Below, in pieces: positions 24,702 through 32,015 of a stretch of DNA of 64,000 nt (positions are counted from its first letter, which is position 1; the number at the start of each line of letters is the position of its first letter). The stretch lies in the NCBI RefSeq assembly GCF_016746095.1, contig NZ_JAERTY010000009.1, positions 62,001 to 126,000 of the forward strand, given 5' to 3'. This stretch comes from Sphingobacterium faecale (GTDB lineage Bacteria; Bacteroidota; Bacteroidia; Sphingobacteriales; Sphingobacteriaceae). Made by a program: the position numbers and the translations under genes. Under the pieces are notes generated by a model that saw only the letters and a list, made by a program, of their open reading frames with translations, ran no database searches and was not told the origin of the DNA.

Positions 24702-25550
24702 CTATAGACTTTCGAGCGCGGCCTTTATCTCTTTCATTAACCACATAGGGGTAGAAGTCGCACCACAGATACCTATAGCTTCTCCATCTCTAAACAAAGC
24801 AAGGTCGAGCTCTTCTACTTCTGAAATAAAATAAGAATTTGGATTGGCTGCCTTACAGACATCATATAGGACTTTCCCATTCGAGGATTTCTTTCCAGAC
24901 ACAAACACGACACGATCATACTGTTTGGCAAAATCGCCCAGATCTTCATAGCGATTAGACACCTGTCTACATATCGTATCATTGGCTTTGACTTCATAAC
25001 CTCTATCGATAAGCTCCTTCTTGATTTCATAGAATTTATCGACGCTCTTGGTCGTCTGGCTATAAAGCGTAAAGGATGATGGCAGCTCGATATTATCAAG
25101 CTCATCGATGTCTTGAAAAACAAGTGCCTCGTTGTTAGTCTGCCCTTGAAGTCCAATCACTTCCGCATGGCCATGTTTACCAAAAATCAGAATTTTCTCC
25201 GAGTCATCATAAGAGGTTTTGATCCTATTTTGTAACTTGAGTACTACCGGACAAGAAGCATCAATCAGCGTAATGTTATTTTCTAAGGCAATACGATACG
25301 TTTCGGGGGCTTCACCATGTGCCCGGATTAATACTTTTTCGTTCTGCAAATCAGGAAGCGCTTCGTGATTGATAATACGGAGTCCCTTTGCTTTCAGACG
25401 TGCTACCTCTTCGTCATTGTGAACAATGTCGCCAAGACAGTAAAGGTATCCTTCTTCTTCCAGAATCTCTTCGGCCATATCAATGGCATAAACGACTCCG
25501 AAGCAAAAGCCGGAATCTTTATCGATGGTCACCTGCAGATTTTTTGACAT
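24702..25550 (-). CDS. ispH: 4-hydroxy-3-methylbut-2-enyl diphosphate reductase
   Basis: IspH performs the last step of the MEP pathway, reducing HMBPP to IPP and DMAPP with a [4Fe-4S] cluster. The 282-residue length is normal. The three cluster Cys are in SGFCFGV (about residue 16), DASCPVV (about 100) and AND/TICRQVSNRY with Cys near 195. His and Glu substrate residues appear in IVHNDEEV (about 43) and RAHGEAPE (about 75), and KSSNG and STPMWL near the end are the family's C-terminal signatures. A TAACTTTG box (25555-25562) sits 4 nt before the ATG, which suggests a leaderless mRNA. Confidence 0.96.
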   Translation of the reverse strand: MSKNLQVTIDKDSGFCFGVVYAIDMAEEILEEEGYLYCLGDIVHNDEEVARLKAKGLRIINHEALPDLQNEKVLIRAHGEAPETYRIALENNITLIDASCPVVLKLQNRIKTSYDDSEKILIFGKHGHAEVIGLQGQTNNEALVFQDIDELDNIELPSSFTLYSQTTKSVDKFYEIKKELIDRGYEVKANDTICRQVSNRYEDLGDFAKQYDRVVFVSGKKSSNGKVLYDVCKAANPNSYFISEVEELDLALFRDGEAIGICGATSTPMWLMKEIKAALESL

Positions 25551-25554
25551 AGTA

Positions 25555-25562
25555 CAAAGTTA
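25555..25562 (-). promoter_or_regulatory. Candidate -7 element of ispH
   Basis: TAACTTTG on the minus strand, 4 nt upstream of the ispH ATG. No TTG stands at the expected -33 distance. Confidence 0.5.
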
Positions 25563-25618
25563 AGTATTAGAATTGAGATATAAGTATTGAGCAGAGCGTT
25601 GTGAGAAAAACAAATTAC

Positions 25619-25660
25619 TGACTACTGATCACTGACTGCTGATCACTGACTACTGATTAC
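25619..25660. repeat. Three tandem 14-bp repeats
   Basis: TGACTACTGATCAC repeated three times with one or two changes each. The same 14-mer appears once at 27238-27251, next to a half copy at 27219-27230. It is a dispersed extragenic repeat. Confidence 0.85.
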
Positions 25661-25672
25661 TAACATCAAATA

Positions 25673-25703
25673 TTGCGTATAATGGTGAATTTATGTAGGT
25701 TTG
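25673..25703 (+). promoter_or_regulatory. Promoter of ndk
   Basis: TTG at 25673-25675, a 20-nt spacer and TAGGTTTG at 25696-25703. It is nearly the same as the flippase promoter (27 of 31 positions by my hand alignment). The ATG lies 19 nt downstream. Confidence 0.88.
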
Positions 25704-25722
25704 CAAAAAATTTATAATTACA

Positions 25723-26142
25723 ATGGCAACAAACAGAACATTCACGATGATTAAGCCAGATGCAGTAGCAAATGGACATATCGGAGCTATTTTGAATGAT
25801 ATTATTGCAGGTGGCTTCAAAATCATTGCAATGAAGTACATTCAACTTTCAAAAGAGACTGCTGGCGCATTCTATGCTGTTCACAAAGAAAGACCTTTTT
25901 ACGGAGAGTTGGTTGACTTTATGACTTCTGGTCCTATCGTAGCGGCAATTTTAGAGAAAGATAACGCTGTAGAAGATTTCCGTACATTGATCGGAGCTAC
26001 TGACCCTTCTAAAGCTGAAGCAGGTACTATCAGAAATAAATACGCGAAATCTATCGATGCGAATGCTATCCATGGTTCGGATTCTGACGAAAATGCAGCT
26101 ATCGAAGGAAGTTTCTTCTTTTCTCATTTCGAAAGATACTAA
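25723..26142 (+). CDS. ndk: Nucleoside diphosphate kinase
   Basis: Ndk balances nucleoside triphosphate pools by moving the gamma phosphate through a phospho-histidine. The 139-residue protein starts TFTMIKPDAVANGHIG, with the conserved TMIKPDA motif at residues 7-13. The catalytic His is in NAIHGSDS near residues 115-122. GATDPSKAEAGTIR near 90-103 and RPFYGELVDFMTSGP near 56-70 are also family blocks. The ATG at 25723 is fixed by the promoter and the AAAnAAA-type leader. A clear terminator follows. The gene stands alone. Confidence 0.97.
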   Translation: MATNRTFTMIKPDAVANGHIGAILNDIIAGGFKIIAMKYIQLSKETAGAFYAVHKERPFYGELVDFMTSGPIVAAILEKDNAVEDFRTLIGATDPSKAEAGTIRNKYAKSIDANAIHGSDSDENAAIEGSFFFSHFERY

Positions 26143-26160
26143 TCGAATCAGCAAAAATTA

Positions 26161-26194
26161 AAACAGCCCGAAGATATGCATCTTCGGGCTGTTT
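26161..26194 (+). terminator. Intrinsic terminator of ndk
   Basis: A 15-bp perfect stem (AAACAGCCCGAAGAT and its complement) with an ATGC loop, followed by TTTCTTTTT. It also faces the convergent ybeY. Confidence 0.93.
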
Positions 26195-26226
26195 CTTTTT
26201 CAACGATCAACAGAAGTCTTTATTCC

Positions 26227-26661
26227 TTAAAAGGCCCGTTTGAGCAGGTATTCGTTTTCCTTGGCCGTCATACCTTCCTTCTCTTCTTTCTTCTTATCCA
26301 GGTAACCACATAAATGCATTACGCCATGAATGATGACCCTATGCAGTTCATCCCGTTCAGAAACATCAAACTTTGCAGCATTCTCCCGAATCCGGTCTAT
26401 CGATATGAAAATATCTCCTGCTATTACGTCCTCGTCTTCTGACGAATCGAAGGTTACGATATCCGTGTAGGTATCGTGATTCAGATATTCCTTATTAATA
26501 TTCAGCAAGTATTCATCAGAACAAAAAATAAAATTGAGCTCACCCACTCTTTTGAATCCCTCACCCAGGACCGCTGCGTTAATCCATTCACGTACCTTCG
26601 CTTTTTCTTTTAATGTGTAATCTATATCTTCTGAGAAAAAAGAAATATCCTTTATTGCCAT
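26227..26661 (-). CDS. ybeY: Endoribonuclease YbeY (16S rRNA maturation)
   Basis: YbeY is a zinc-dependent RNase for the 3' end of 16S rRNA and ribosome quality control. In the 144-residue protein the zinc-binding signature appears as HGVMHLCGYLDKK near residues 110-122, where the two His are three residues apart and the usual third His is replaced by a Lys/Asp-rich segment, as common in Bacteroidota. NKEYLNHDTYTDIVTF near 55-70 and GDIFISIDRI near 83-92 are other family blocks. It starts 1 bp downstream of the ruvX stop, so the two form a minus-strand operon. Confidence 0.93.
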   Translation of the reverse strand: MAIKDISFFSEDIDYTLKEKAKVREWINAAVLGEGFKRVGELNFIFCSDEYLLNINKEYLNHDTYTDIVTFDSSEDEDVIAGDIFISIDRIRENAAKFDVSERDELHRVIIHGVMHLCGYLDKKKEEKEGMTAKENEYLLKRAF

Positions 26662-26662
26662 A

Positions 26663-27076
26663 CTAGTATTTTTGAGTGTCCATATAAGTCTGTAGAATAA
26701 GCGTTGCAGATATTGTATCTATCAATCCTTTATCCCTTTTCTTGTGTTTTTTTATTCCGCTTTGCGCAATAGCTGCGGAAGCGATCTTTGACGTAAACCG
26801 TTCATCCACTTCGGCAACAGGTATCGTTGGGTACGTTCGTTTCAATCGTCTTATGAAACCCACGACATGTTGCGCGGACTCGGATGCCGTACCGTCTGTC
26901 TGTAAGGGCTGCCCCACTACAAAAGTTTCTATCTGTTCCGTCTCGAGGTAGCTTTTTAAAAAGTCCCATACCTTTTCGGGGTGTACAGTATCCAAGGCCG
27001 TTGCGATAATCTGCAACGGGTCTGAAACGGCAATTCCAATCCGCTTGGTTCCATAATCAAAAGCCATCAACCGCAT
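26663..27076 (-). CDS. ruvX: Holliday junction resolvase-like RuvX/YqgF
   Basis: A 137-residue RNase H-fold nuclease of the YqgF family, proposed to resolve Holliday junctions and also to help pre-16S rRNA 5' processing. The first catalytic Asp is in MAFDYGTKRIGIAVSD (residues 4-19), followed by FVVGQPLQTDG near 53-63, the middle acidic residue in VAEVDERFTS near 96-105, and the final Asp in KKHKKRDKGLIDTISATLIL near 120. It is the first gene of the pair with ybeY. A TACCTTTA box (27092-27099) is a weak promoter candidate. Confidence 0.93.
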   Translation of the reverse strand: MRLMAFDYGTKRIGIAVSDPLQIIATALDTVHPEKVWDFLKSYLETEQIETFVVGQPLQTDGTASESAQHVVGFIRRLKRTYPTIPVAEVDERFTSKIASAAIAQSGIKKHKKRDKGLIDTISATLILQTYMDTQKY

Positions 27077-27181
27077 TGTCTTTTTTTCGGTAAAGGTACA
27101 ATTCCTTTTTGAGGTTACTGAAAATTTCCTATCATTAAAACTCCGCTGTGTTTGTTAAAAAACTTATTGATACCAATGACA

Positions 27182-27275
27182 GATTGTAGACTAACTCGTC
27201 TTTGCGGGCGAAGTGACGTTTACTGATCACTGTCAACTGACTACTGATCACTGACCGATTGTAAACTATCTCGTC
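27182..27275. repeat. Dispersed repeat cluster between ruvX and the deformylase gene
   Basis: Two related 19-bp copies, GATTGTAGACTAACTCGTC at 27182-27200 and its variant at 27257-27275, flank copies of the 14-bp TGACTACTGATCAC repeat also seen at 25619-25660. No gene lies here. Confidence 0.7.
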
Positions 27276-27314
27276 CTCTACTTTCAGAAAAAAAGTGTAG
27301 ATTTAGTCTCGTTT

Positions 27315-27322
27315 TATTTTTG
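27315..27322 (+). promoter_or_regulatory. Candidate -7 element of the deformylase gene
   Basis: TATTTTTG two bases before the ATG. No TTG is seen at the -33 distance. If it works, either the mRNA is leaderless or the true start is a later codon such as Met-32. Confidence 0.4.
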
Positions 27323-27324
27323 AG

Positions 27325-28044
27325 ATGACGGCAAAAACCATACATACAATACTCTGGTGCCTCGCACTGACAACGTCCGCAGCGCCTTCTTTTTCGCAAG
27401 AGCCTGCAGCATCTACAATGAAAAACAATCAAATGGGAAAATCTAAAACAAGCGGGTTTAACAAACTCGAAAAAGACATTATCCTCGGTGGACAAAGTGA
27501 CAGCGAACTACCTGTTTATCTAATCACAGACAAAAAAGAACTCAAGGTTTTAAAAAAATCCTCTATAGATATAGACTATGCAGTTCCACTGCTCCCTGTT
27601 CTTGAAGAACGTATGCTAAAGACCGTGCAAAACCCCAGCCACCCTGGGGTAGGCATTGCAGCCCCTCAAGTAGGAATCAACAGAAATCTGATATGGGTAC
27701 AGCGCTTTGACAAAGAAGGAGAACCTTTCGAGTTCTATATCAATCCCAAAATCATATGGAAATCAAAACTCACGCGCCAGGGCATAGAAGGCTGTCTTTC
27801 TATTCCTGACCGCAAAGAAGATGTATTGCGGAGCTACGCTATCCGCATTACGTATCAAGATAAAAAAGGGCAAATCGTAGAAGAGAACATTGAAGGATTC
27901 ACTGCGGTGATATTCCAACATGAGGTGGATCATCTTTACGGAATTCTCTACCCAGATCGCTTAGTAGAACAGGAGGATTCCGAACAGGTGGAACTGAATG
28001 AAAAAATTCCTTTTTCTATACCCAAAAACACACTAATCCCTTAA
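27325..28044 (+). CDS. Peptide deformylase with an N-terminal signal peptide
   Basis: Peptide deformylase removes the N-formyl group from new proteins and is normally cytoplasmic and about 170-190 residues long. This one is 239 residues. All three catalytic motifs are intact: GVGIAAPQVG near residues 111-120, EGCLSIP near 154-160 and QHEVDHLYG near 197-205 (metal ligands Cys, His, His). The first 25 residues look like a Sec signal peptide (basic start, hydrophobic core, AAPSFSQ cleavage region), followed by a linker. A TATTTTTG box (27315-27322) ends 2 nt before the ATG. No second deformylase gene is in this window, so I cannot tell whether it is an extra copy. Confidence 0.88.
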   Translation: MTAKTIHTILWCLALTTSAAPSFSQEPAASTMKNNQMGKSKTSGFNKLEKDIILGGQSDSELPVYLITDKKELKVLKKSSIDIDYAVPLLPVLEERMLKTVQNPSHPGVGIAAPQVGINRNLIWVQRFDKEGEPFEFYINPKIIWKSKLTRQGIEGCLSIPDRKEDVLRSYAIRITYQDKKGQIVEENIEGFTAVIFQHEVDHLYGILYPDRLVEQEDSEQVELNEKIPFSIPKNTLIP

Positions 28045-28053
28045 ACGAAAAAA

Positions 28054-28073
28054 GGTCGGGCTAACGCTCGACC
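28054..28073 (-). terminator. Hairpin terminator between convergent genes
   Basis: GGTCGGGC/GCTCGACC stem (one G-T pair) with a TAAC loop. On the minus strand it is followed by a T-run. It overlaps the last codons of the glutamine cyclotransferase gene. Confidence 0.8.
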
Positions 28074-29098
28074 AATTTAATTTCAAATAGACTGCTCCAC
28101 AGCTTTCCGGTTACAAATAACCGTTTGGCTTTATGGTCGTAGGCAATGCCATTCAATTCGTTGTCAACAGGCTTTCTATTCTCGTTGTACATACCCACCA
28201 GATTGATACGGCCCTCAACCGCTCCACTCACTGGATTTATGATCACAATAACTTCTTGCTGATATACATTGGCATACACTTTACCATCGATATACTCCAG
28301 TTCATTCAGGTTGTCAACAGCGCCATTCTCATCGTATACTGCAATAGATGACTCTTCCGCTCCGGTCTTTGCATTCAGGAAGTAAAGACGGTTGGTTCCA
28401 TCAGACTTAATCATTTTTTCACCATCGTAAGTCAATCCCCATCCTTCTTTACTGCTTCCGTAATTGAAAGCCCCCGTCTGCTTCAGGTTGTGTTTATCAT
28501 ATATTAGAGCCACATGTTCTAACCAGGTCAACAGCACAATCTTATCATCGACAATTGTCATCCCTTCAGCAAAATATTTATCCTCCAACGCTATAGATTG
28601 CAACACCTTACCTGTCTTCAGATCCACTTTCCGCAATTGTGACTTCTCATACCTACCCGATGATTCATACATGACACCGTCCTGATATTGAAGCCCTTGG
28701 GTAAATGATTGATCGTCGTGAGGAAAAGTATTCACCACCTCAAACCCGTAGTTCTTTGCATTCGGAGGCAACACCATGACATTGCTATAAGCGATATCTT
28801 CTTTTCCTTCGGCATACACTTTCGCCGACAATGATCGATCTCCTAATCCGTATTTTTTGGTATCAAATACCACCGAACCCGTATCACGCTTTGTCTCTAA
28901 AATATTCCCGTCAATAGAATACACAACCGAATCAACCACAGCACTCGGAAAGTTGAGCGTCAACTTGACTTCCTCCCCATAGGCAATTCTTTTCCCTGAA
29001 TCGGGATGGACGAATTCTAATTTTCCCTTTTGCGTTTTACAGCCCATTGCCATAAGTGCCGCCGTGACCACTAATCCTAGTATTGATTTATTTTTCAT
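28061..29098 (-). CDS. Glutaminyl-peptide cyclotransferase, lipoprotein
   Basis: A 345-residue lipoprotein (lipobox MAMGC, lipidated Cys at residue 20). The C-terminal 220 residues match the plant/bacterial glutamine cyclotransferase family, a five-bladed beta-propeller that turns N-terminal Gln into pyroglutamate. Motifs: FTQGLQYQDGVMYESSGRYEKS near 131-152 (parts FTQGL and ESSGRYEKS), YFAEGMTI, GWGLTYDGEKMIKSDGT near 219-235, NELEYIDG and NELNGIAYD near 315. An Ig-like domain occupies about 30-110. Its place in the cell envelope suggests it works on secreted proteins or peptides. It is convergent with the exported-type deformylase. Confidence 0.92.
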   Translation of the reverse strand: MKNKSILGLVVTAALMAMGCKTQKGKLEFVHPDSGKRIAYGEEVKLTLNFPSAVVDSVVYSIDGNILETKRDTGSVVFDTKKYGLGDRSLSAKVYAEGKEDIAYSNVMVLPPNAKNYGFEVVNTFPHDDQSFTQGLQYQDGVMYESSGRYEKSQLRKVDLKTGKVLQSIALEDKYFAEGMTIVDDKIVLLTWLEHVALIYDKHNLKQTGAFNYGSSKEGWGLTYDGEKMIKSDGTNRLYFLNAKTGAEESSIAVYDENGAVDNLNELEYIDGKVYANVYQQEVIVIINPVSGAVEGRINLVGMYNENRKPVDNELNGIAYDHKAKRLFVTGKLWSSLFEIKLVER

Positions 29099-29131
29099 AT
29101 GTGTATTATCCTTTAATGGTCATTAACTTGC

Positions 29132-29151
29132 CCCGACCAGTCGGGATGGAA
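29132..29151. repeat. Short CCCGA/TCGGG palindromic intergenic repeat
   Basis: CCCGACCAGTCGGG followed by ATGGAATA. It is the best-preserved partner of the repeat at 12192-12213. Confidence 0.65.
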
Positions 29152-29181
29152 TAACCTATTTTTATCTGCTTTTAACCTATA

Positions 29182-29535
29182 TCAACTGCTCCAAAAGGCA
29201 TCTTTAATCAACTCTACCTGCTGTGTCTCTAGATAGACTGCTGCAATATCAAAGCGTATTTCTCCCTCAAAGTTCATTATCTTTAAGTAGGCCTCGGCGA
29301 TTTTAACCAAATTTCGCTTTTTTTTCCAGTCGACAAATTCAGCCGGTTCGCCAAAAGAAGTATTTGTCCGGCTCTTCACTTCGATAAACACCAATGTCTC
29401 GGCATCCATTGCTACAATGTCTACCTCCCAGTACTTATATCGCCAATTTCGGTGCAATACGCTATACCCCTGCTTGCAGATATAACTGACCGCTAGTCCC
29501 TCGCCATGTTGTCCGGATACAAGATGCTGTGCCAT
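29182..29535 (-). CDS. YraN/UPF0102 family protein
   Basis: A 117-residue member of the YraN (UPF0102) family, which has a restriction-endonuclease-like fold without a settled function. Motifs: GEGLAVSYICKQGYSVLHRNWRY near 10-32 (parts GEGLAVSY and LHRNWR), EVDIVAMDAETLVFIEVKSRT near 37-57 with the nuclease-like D...EVK pattern, and FGEPAEFVDWKKKRNL near 61-76. All catalytic-type residues of the EVK motif are kept. It lies between dnaG and the cyclotransferase gene on the same strand, 70 bp from dnaG's stop. Confidence 0.9.
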   Translation of the reverse strand: MAQHLVSGQHGEGLAVSYICKQGYSVLHRNWRYKYWEVDIVAMDAETLVFIEVKSRTNTSFGEPAEFVDWKKKRNLVKIAEAYLKIMNFEGEIRFDIAAVYLETQQVELIKDAFWSS

Positions 29536-29604
29536 TTTCGAGATTTACATAGTATAAACTTAGAAAAAAAGCTTTGTTTTGAAGAATGATTTTAGGAAAA
29601 GATT

Positions 29605-31599
29605 TTATTTGACAATGGTGTTTCCCAAGAGGTTTCCCAACATTTGCTCCCCCTCTTTTAATTTCTGGTATTTATGCAGTGCTATTTCCATGTCTTCAGG
29701 CCCTAGAGGTTGTTTCAATTCTTCCCTGATCTTGTGCATCTCGGAGGCAAATTTCCGCTTTTTGATCCGGTATATCGCTTGTATGACAAGCTCTTTCAGA
29801 TGCTCTATCTCCCTGGTCACATAGATCTTTCGCTTATCATCATTCCAATTGGGACTGATCTCATAGCGCGAAGCAATACAGTCCACAGCAAGTTTGGCCA
29901 CGTCACTATCCTCATGCCCAATAAAAAGCTTCGCTTCCGGAACCTCAAACTTCTCCGCCTGCTTCTTAAATATTTCGACAATCTTGGCACTTGCCTTATC
30001 GTCAAATGTCAGATCTTCTATACTTCCGAGCAGATAAGGCGCTACCGGAATATCTCCATTACCTTCCCAACTCACCAGCTCTCTTCCATAGTTCAACAAA
30101 ATCCGAACAATTTCTCTTTCCTGTAATATCTCTGCCGTAATCGCCGCCTCGACGACGGCATCAGACAGCCCTGCATCAGAGCGCTCCTGCTCAGTCAAGA
30201 AAAAATCTGCCGGAGGCATATCGCCCTCGGGGCCAAATGATCCTTGCGAAGACGGTGCTCTAGCGGCTGCCGCCTTTTTATCTTGTGCTTTTGCTCTATT
30301 GATCCGGATTTTATTCAGCTCGGTCAACAGCACCCGTTCTTCTATATCCAGCAAAGAGCTACACTGTCGTATAAAGACAGATACTTTGATTTCGTCCGGT
30401 ATCAAAGCGATACTCTCCACCACTTCTCGGATTACCTCTGCACGTTTGATCGGATCATCTTGCGCATCTTTGAGCAGAATATGAGTCTTATAGAAGATAA
30501 AATCCTCTTGATGAGCCGCTAGATATTCCATAAACGCGGTAGACCCCACCTGCTTGATATAGGAATCCGGGTCATTCCCATCTGGGAATAGGAGCACTTT
30601 TACATTGAGCCCTTCTTCAAGCAGCATATCCGTCCCCCTGAGAGAGGCTTTTATTCCCGCTGCATCCCCATCATAGAGGATTACGACATTCTTGGTAAAA
30701 CGAGATATAAGTTTGATCTGCCCTGTCGTCAATGAGGTCCCCGAAGAAGACACGACATTTTCCACACCCGCCTGATGCATAGCGATAACATCAGCGTATC
30801 CTTCTACCAAGTAACATAAGTCGGCATCCATCACCGCCTTCTTAGCGTGATTCAACCCGTATAGAACGTCTGATTTGTGATAGATCTCACTTTCAGGCGA
30901 GTTGACATATTTAGGAACCGATTTTTCCGTTTTTAATGTCCGTCCTCCGAAGCCGATGATTCTTCCTGTCAGATTGTGGATCGGAAAAATGACACGCCCT
31001 CGAAACCGATCGTATAAACTTTTGTCATCGCGTTCTATAGCCAGCCCTATATCCGAGAGGTAGCCTTCCTGAAATCCATCTTTTTTTGCCGCATCGACCA
31101 AGGCTGTCCATTGGTCTGGGGAGTAGCCTAAGTCAAACTTCTTAATGATGTCTTCGCGATACCCTCTTTCCTTAAAATAAGACAAACCTATCGACTTGCC
31201 CAGGTCGGTCTCCCAAAGGTGCTGTTTGAAAAACTTGCCAGCCCACTGACTCAACACATAGAGACTTTCACGTTTGTCTTGCGCAGCCATCTGTGCAGGA
31301 GTTCTTTCGACTTCCTCGATCTCTATACTGTACTTAGCAGCCAGATAGCGTATCGCCTCCGGATAGGAAAACTTTTCCAGCTCCATGACAAACTTGAGAG
31401 AATCTCCTCCTGCCCCACAACCAAAACATTTGTAAATACCCTTGGCGACCGATACGTGAAAAGATGGTGTTTTCTCGTTATGAAAGGGGCAATTACCAAT
31501 AAGTGAAGTTCCTCGTTTTTTAAGATCGACAAATTCTCCCACCACCTCTTCAATCCGTGCAGAGTCTAAGACCTTATCTATGGTTTCTTTTGTAATCAA
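29605..31599 (-). CDS. dnaG: DNA primase
   Basis: DnaG makes the RNA primers for replication forks. The 664-residue protein has an N-terminal CHC2 zinc finger (CPFHNEKTPSFHV near 37-49, CFGCGAGGD near 58-66), the RNA polymerase core (DRFRGRVIFPI near 196-206, GFGGRTL near 216), and the TOPRIM metal site (LVEGYADVIAMHQAG near 263-277, LYDGDAAG near 308-315). The C-terminal 230 residues form the DnaB-binding domain, with an Ala/Gln-rich linker near 440-470. The ATG at 31599 gives MITKETIDKVLDSARI, the usual start. It follows a small membrane-protein gene by 32 bp. Confidence 0.97.
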   Translation of the reverse strand: MITKETIDKVLDSARIEEVVGEFVDLKKRGTSLIGNCPFHNEKTPSFHVSVAKGIYKCFGCGAGGDSLKFVMELEKFSYPEAIRYLAAKYSIEIEEVERTPAQMAAQDKRESLYVLSQWAGKFFKQHLWETDLGKSIGLSYFKERGYREDIIKKFDLGYSPDQWTALVDAAKKDGFQEGYLSDIGLAIERDDKSLYDRFRGRVIFPIHNLTGRIIGFGGRTLKTEKSVPKYVNSPESEIYHKSDVLYGLNHAKKAVMDADLCYLVEGYADVIAMHQAGVENVVSSSGTSLTTGQIKLISRFTKNVVILYDGDAAGIKASLRGTDMLLEEGLNVKVLLFPDGNDPDSYIKQVGSTAFMEYLAAHQEDFIFYKTHILLKDAQDDPIKRAEVIREVVESIALIPDEIKVSVFIRQCSSLLDIEERVLLTELNKIRINRAKAQDKKAAAARAPSSQGSFGPEGDMPPADFFLTEQERSDAGLSDAVVEAAITAEILQEREIVRILLNYGRELVSWEGNGDIPVAPYLLGSIEDLTFDDKASAKIVEIFKKQAEKFEVPEAKLFIGHEDSDVAKLAVDCIASRYEISPNWNDDKRKIYVTREIEHLKELVIQAIYRIKKRKFASEMHKIREELKQPLGPEDMEIALHKYQKLKEGEQMLGNLLGNTIVK

Positions 31600-31631
31600 C
31601 TATCCTCCCCCTTTTTAATGTTCCTTCTAGA

Positions 31632-31832
31632 CTAATCCACTTTTACTTCATTCATAAATAGATATACCAATCCTCCGAATACCGGAATTATTATAATTCC
31701 TAACATCCAAAGCACTTTATTTCTATTCTTGATACTTACATTCACCATACATTTGTACAGTGCGAAGAGTGGCACAAGAACAACTATTATTCCAAACAAA
31801 TAAGTAAAAATCTGTTGTACATCCATACTCAA
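31632..31832 (-). CDS. Small membrane protein with PLDc_N domain
   Basis: A 66-residue protein with two membrane helices (about 8-30 and 40-60). The PLDc_N signature is the end of the first helix, the polar loop KNRNKVLWMLGIIIIPVFGGLVYLF (core WMLGIIIIPVFGGLVY), here at residues 42-57. Such stand-alone PLDc_N proteins are common in Bacteroidota and have no known role. It may be transcribed with dnaG 32 bp downstream. Confidence 0.8.
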   Translation of the reverse strand: MSMDVQQIFTYLFGIIVVLVPLFALYKCMVNVSIKNRNKVLWMLGIIIIPVFGGLVYLFMNEVKVD

Positions 31833-31985
31833 CGACTAAAGTGACTTCTCATCAAAATTAAAAATTAAAACTTAGAATCTCTCATATTTGAGGTAAAAGC
31901 ATAAAGAGGTAAGGTTATAAAGAAGCGAATTAACGGTTTTACTTCTTTACGATTTCAGGACGTTACTATTTCGCAATAAATTAGC

Positions 31986-31993
31986 TATTTTTG
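31986..31993 (+). promoter_or_regulatory. Candidate -7 element of the UDP-glucose dehydrogenase gene
   Basis: TATTTTTG, with TTA 20 nt upstream (31963-31965) in place of TTG. The ATG lies 22 nt downstream. Confidence 0.5.
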
Positions 31994-32015
31994 TCCTTCT
32001 AAAACTTGGTGAGAG

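Noticed and set aside
25619..25660. CRISPR-like array
   Set aside because: The 14-bp units are directly tandem with no spacers, and no cas genes are nearby.
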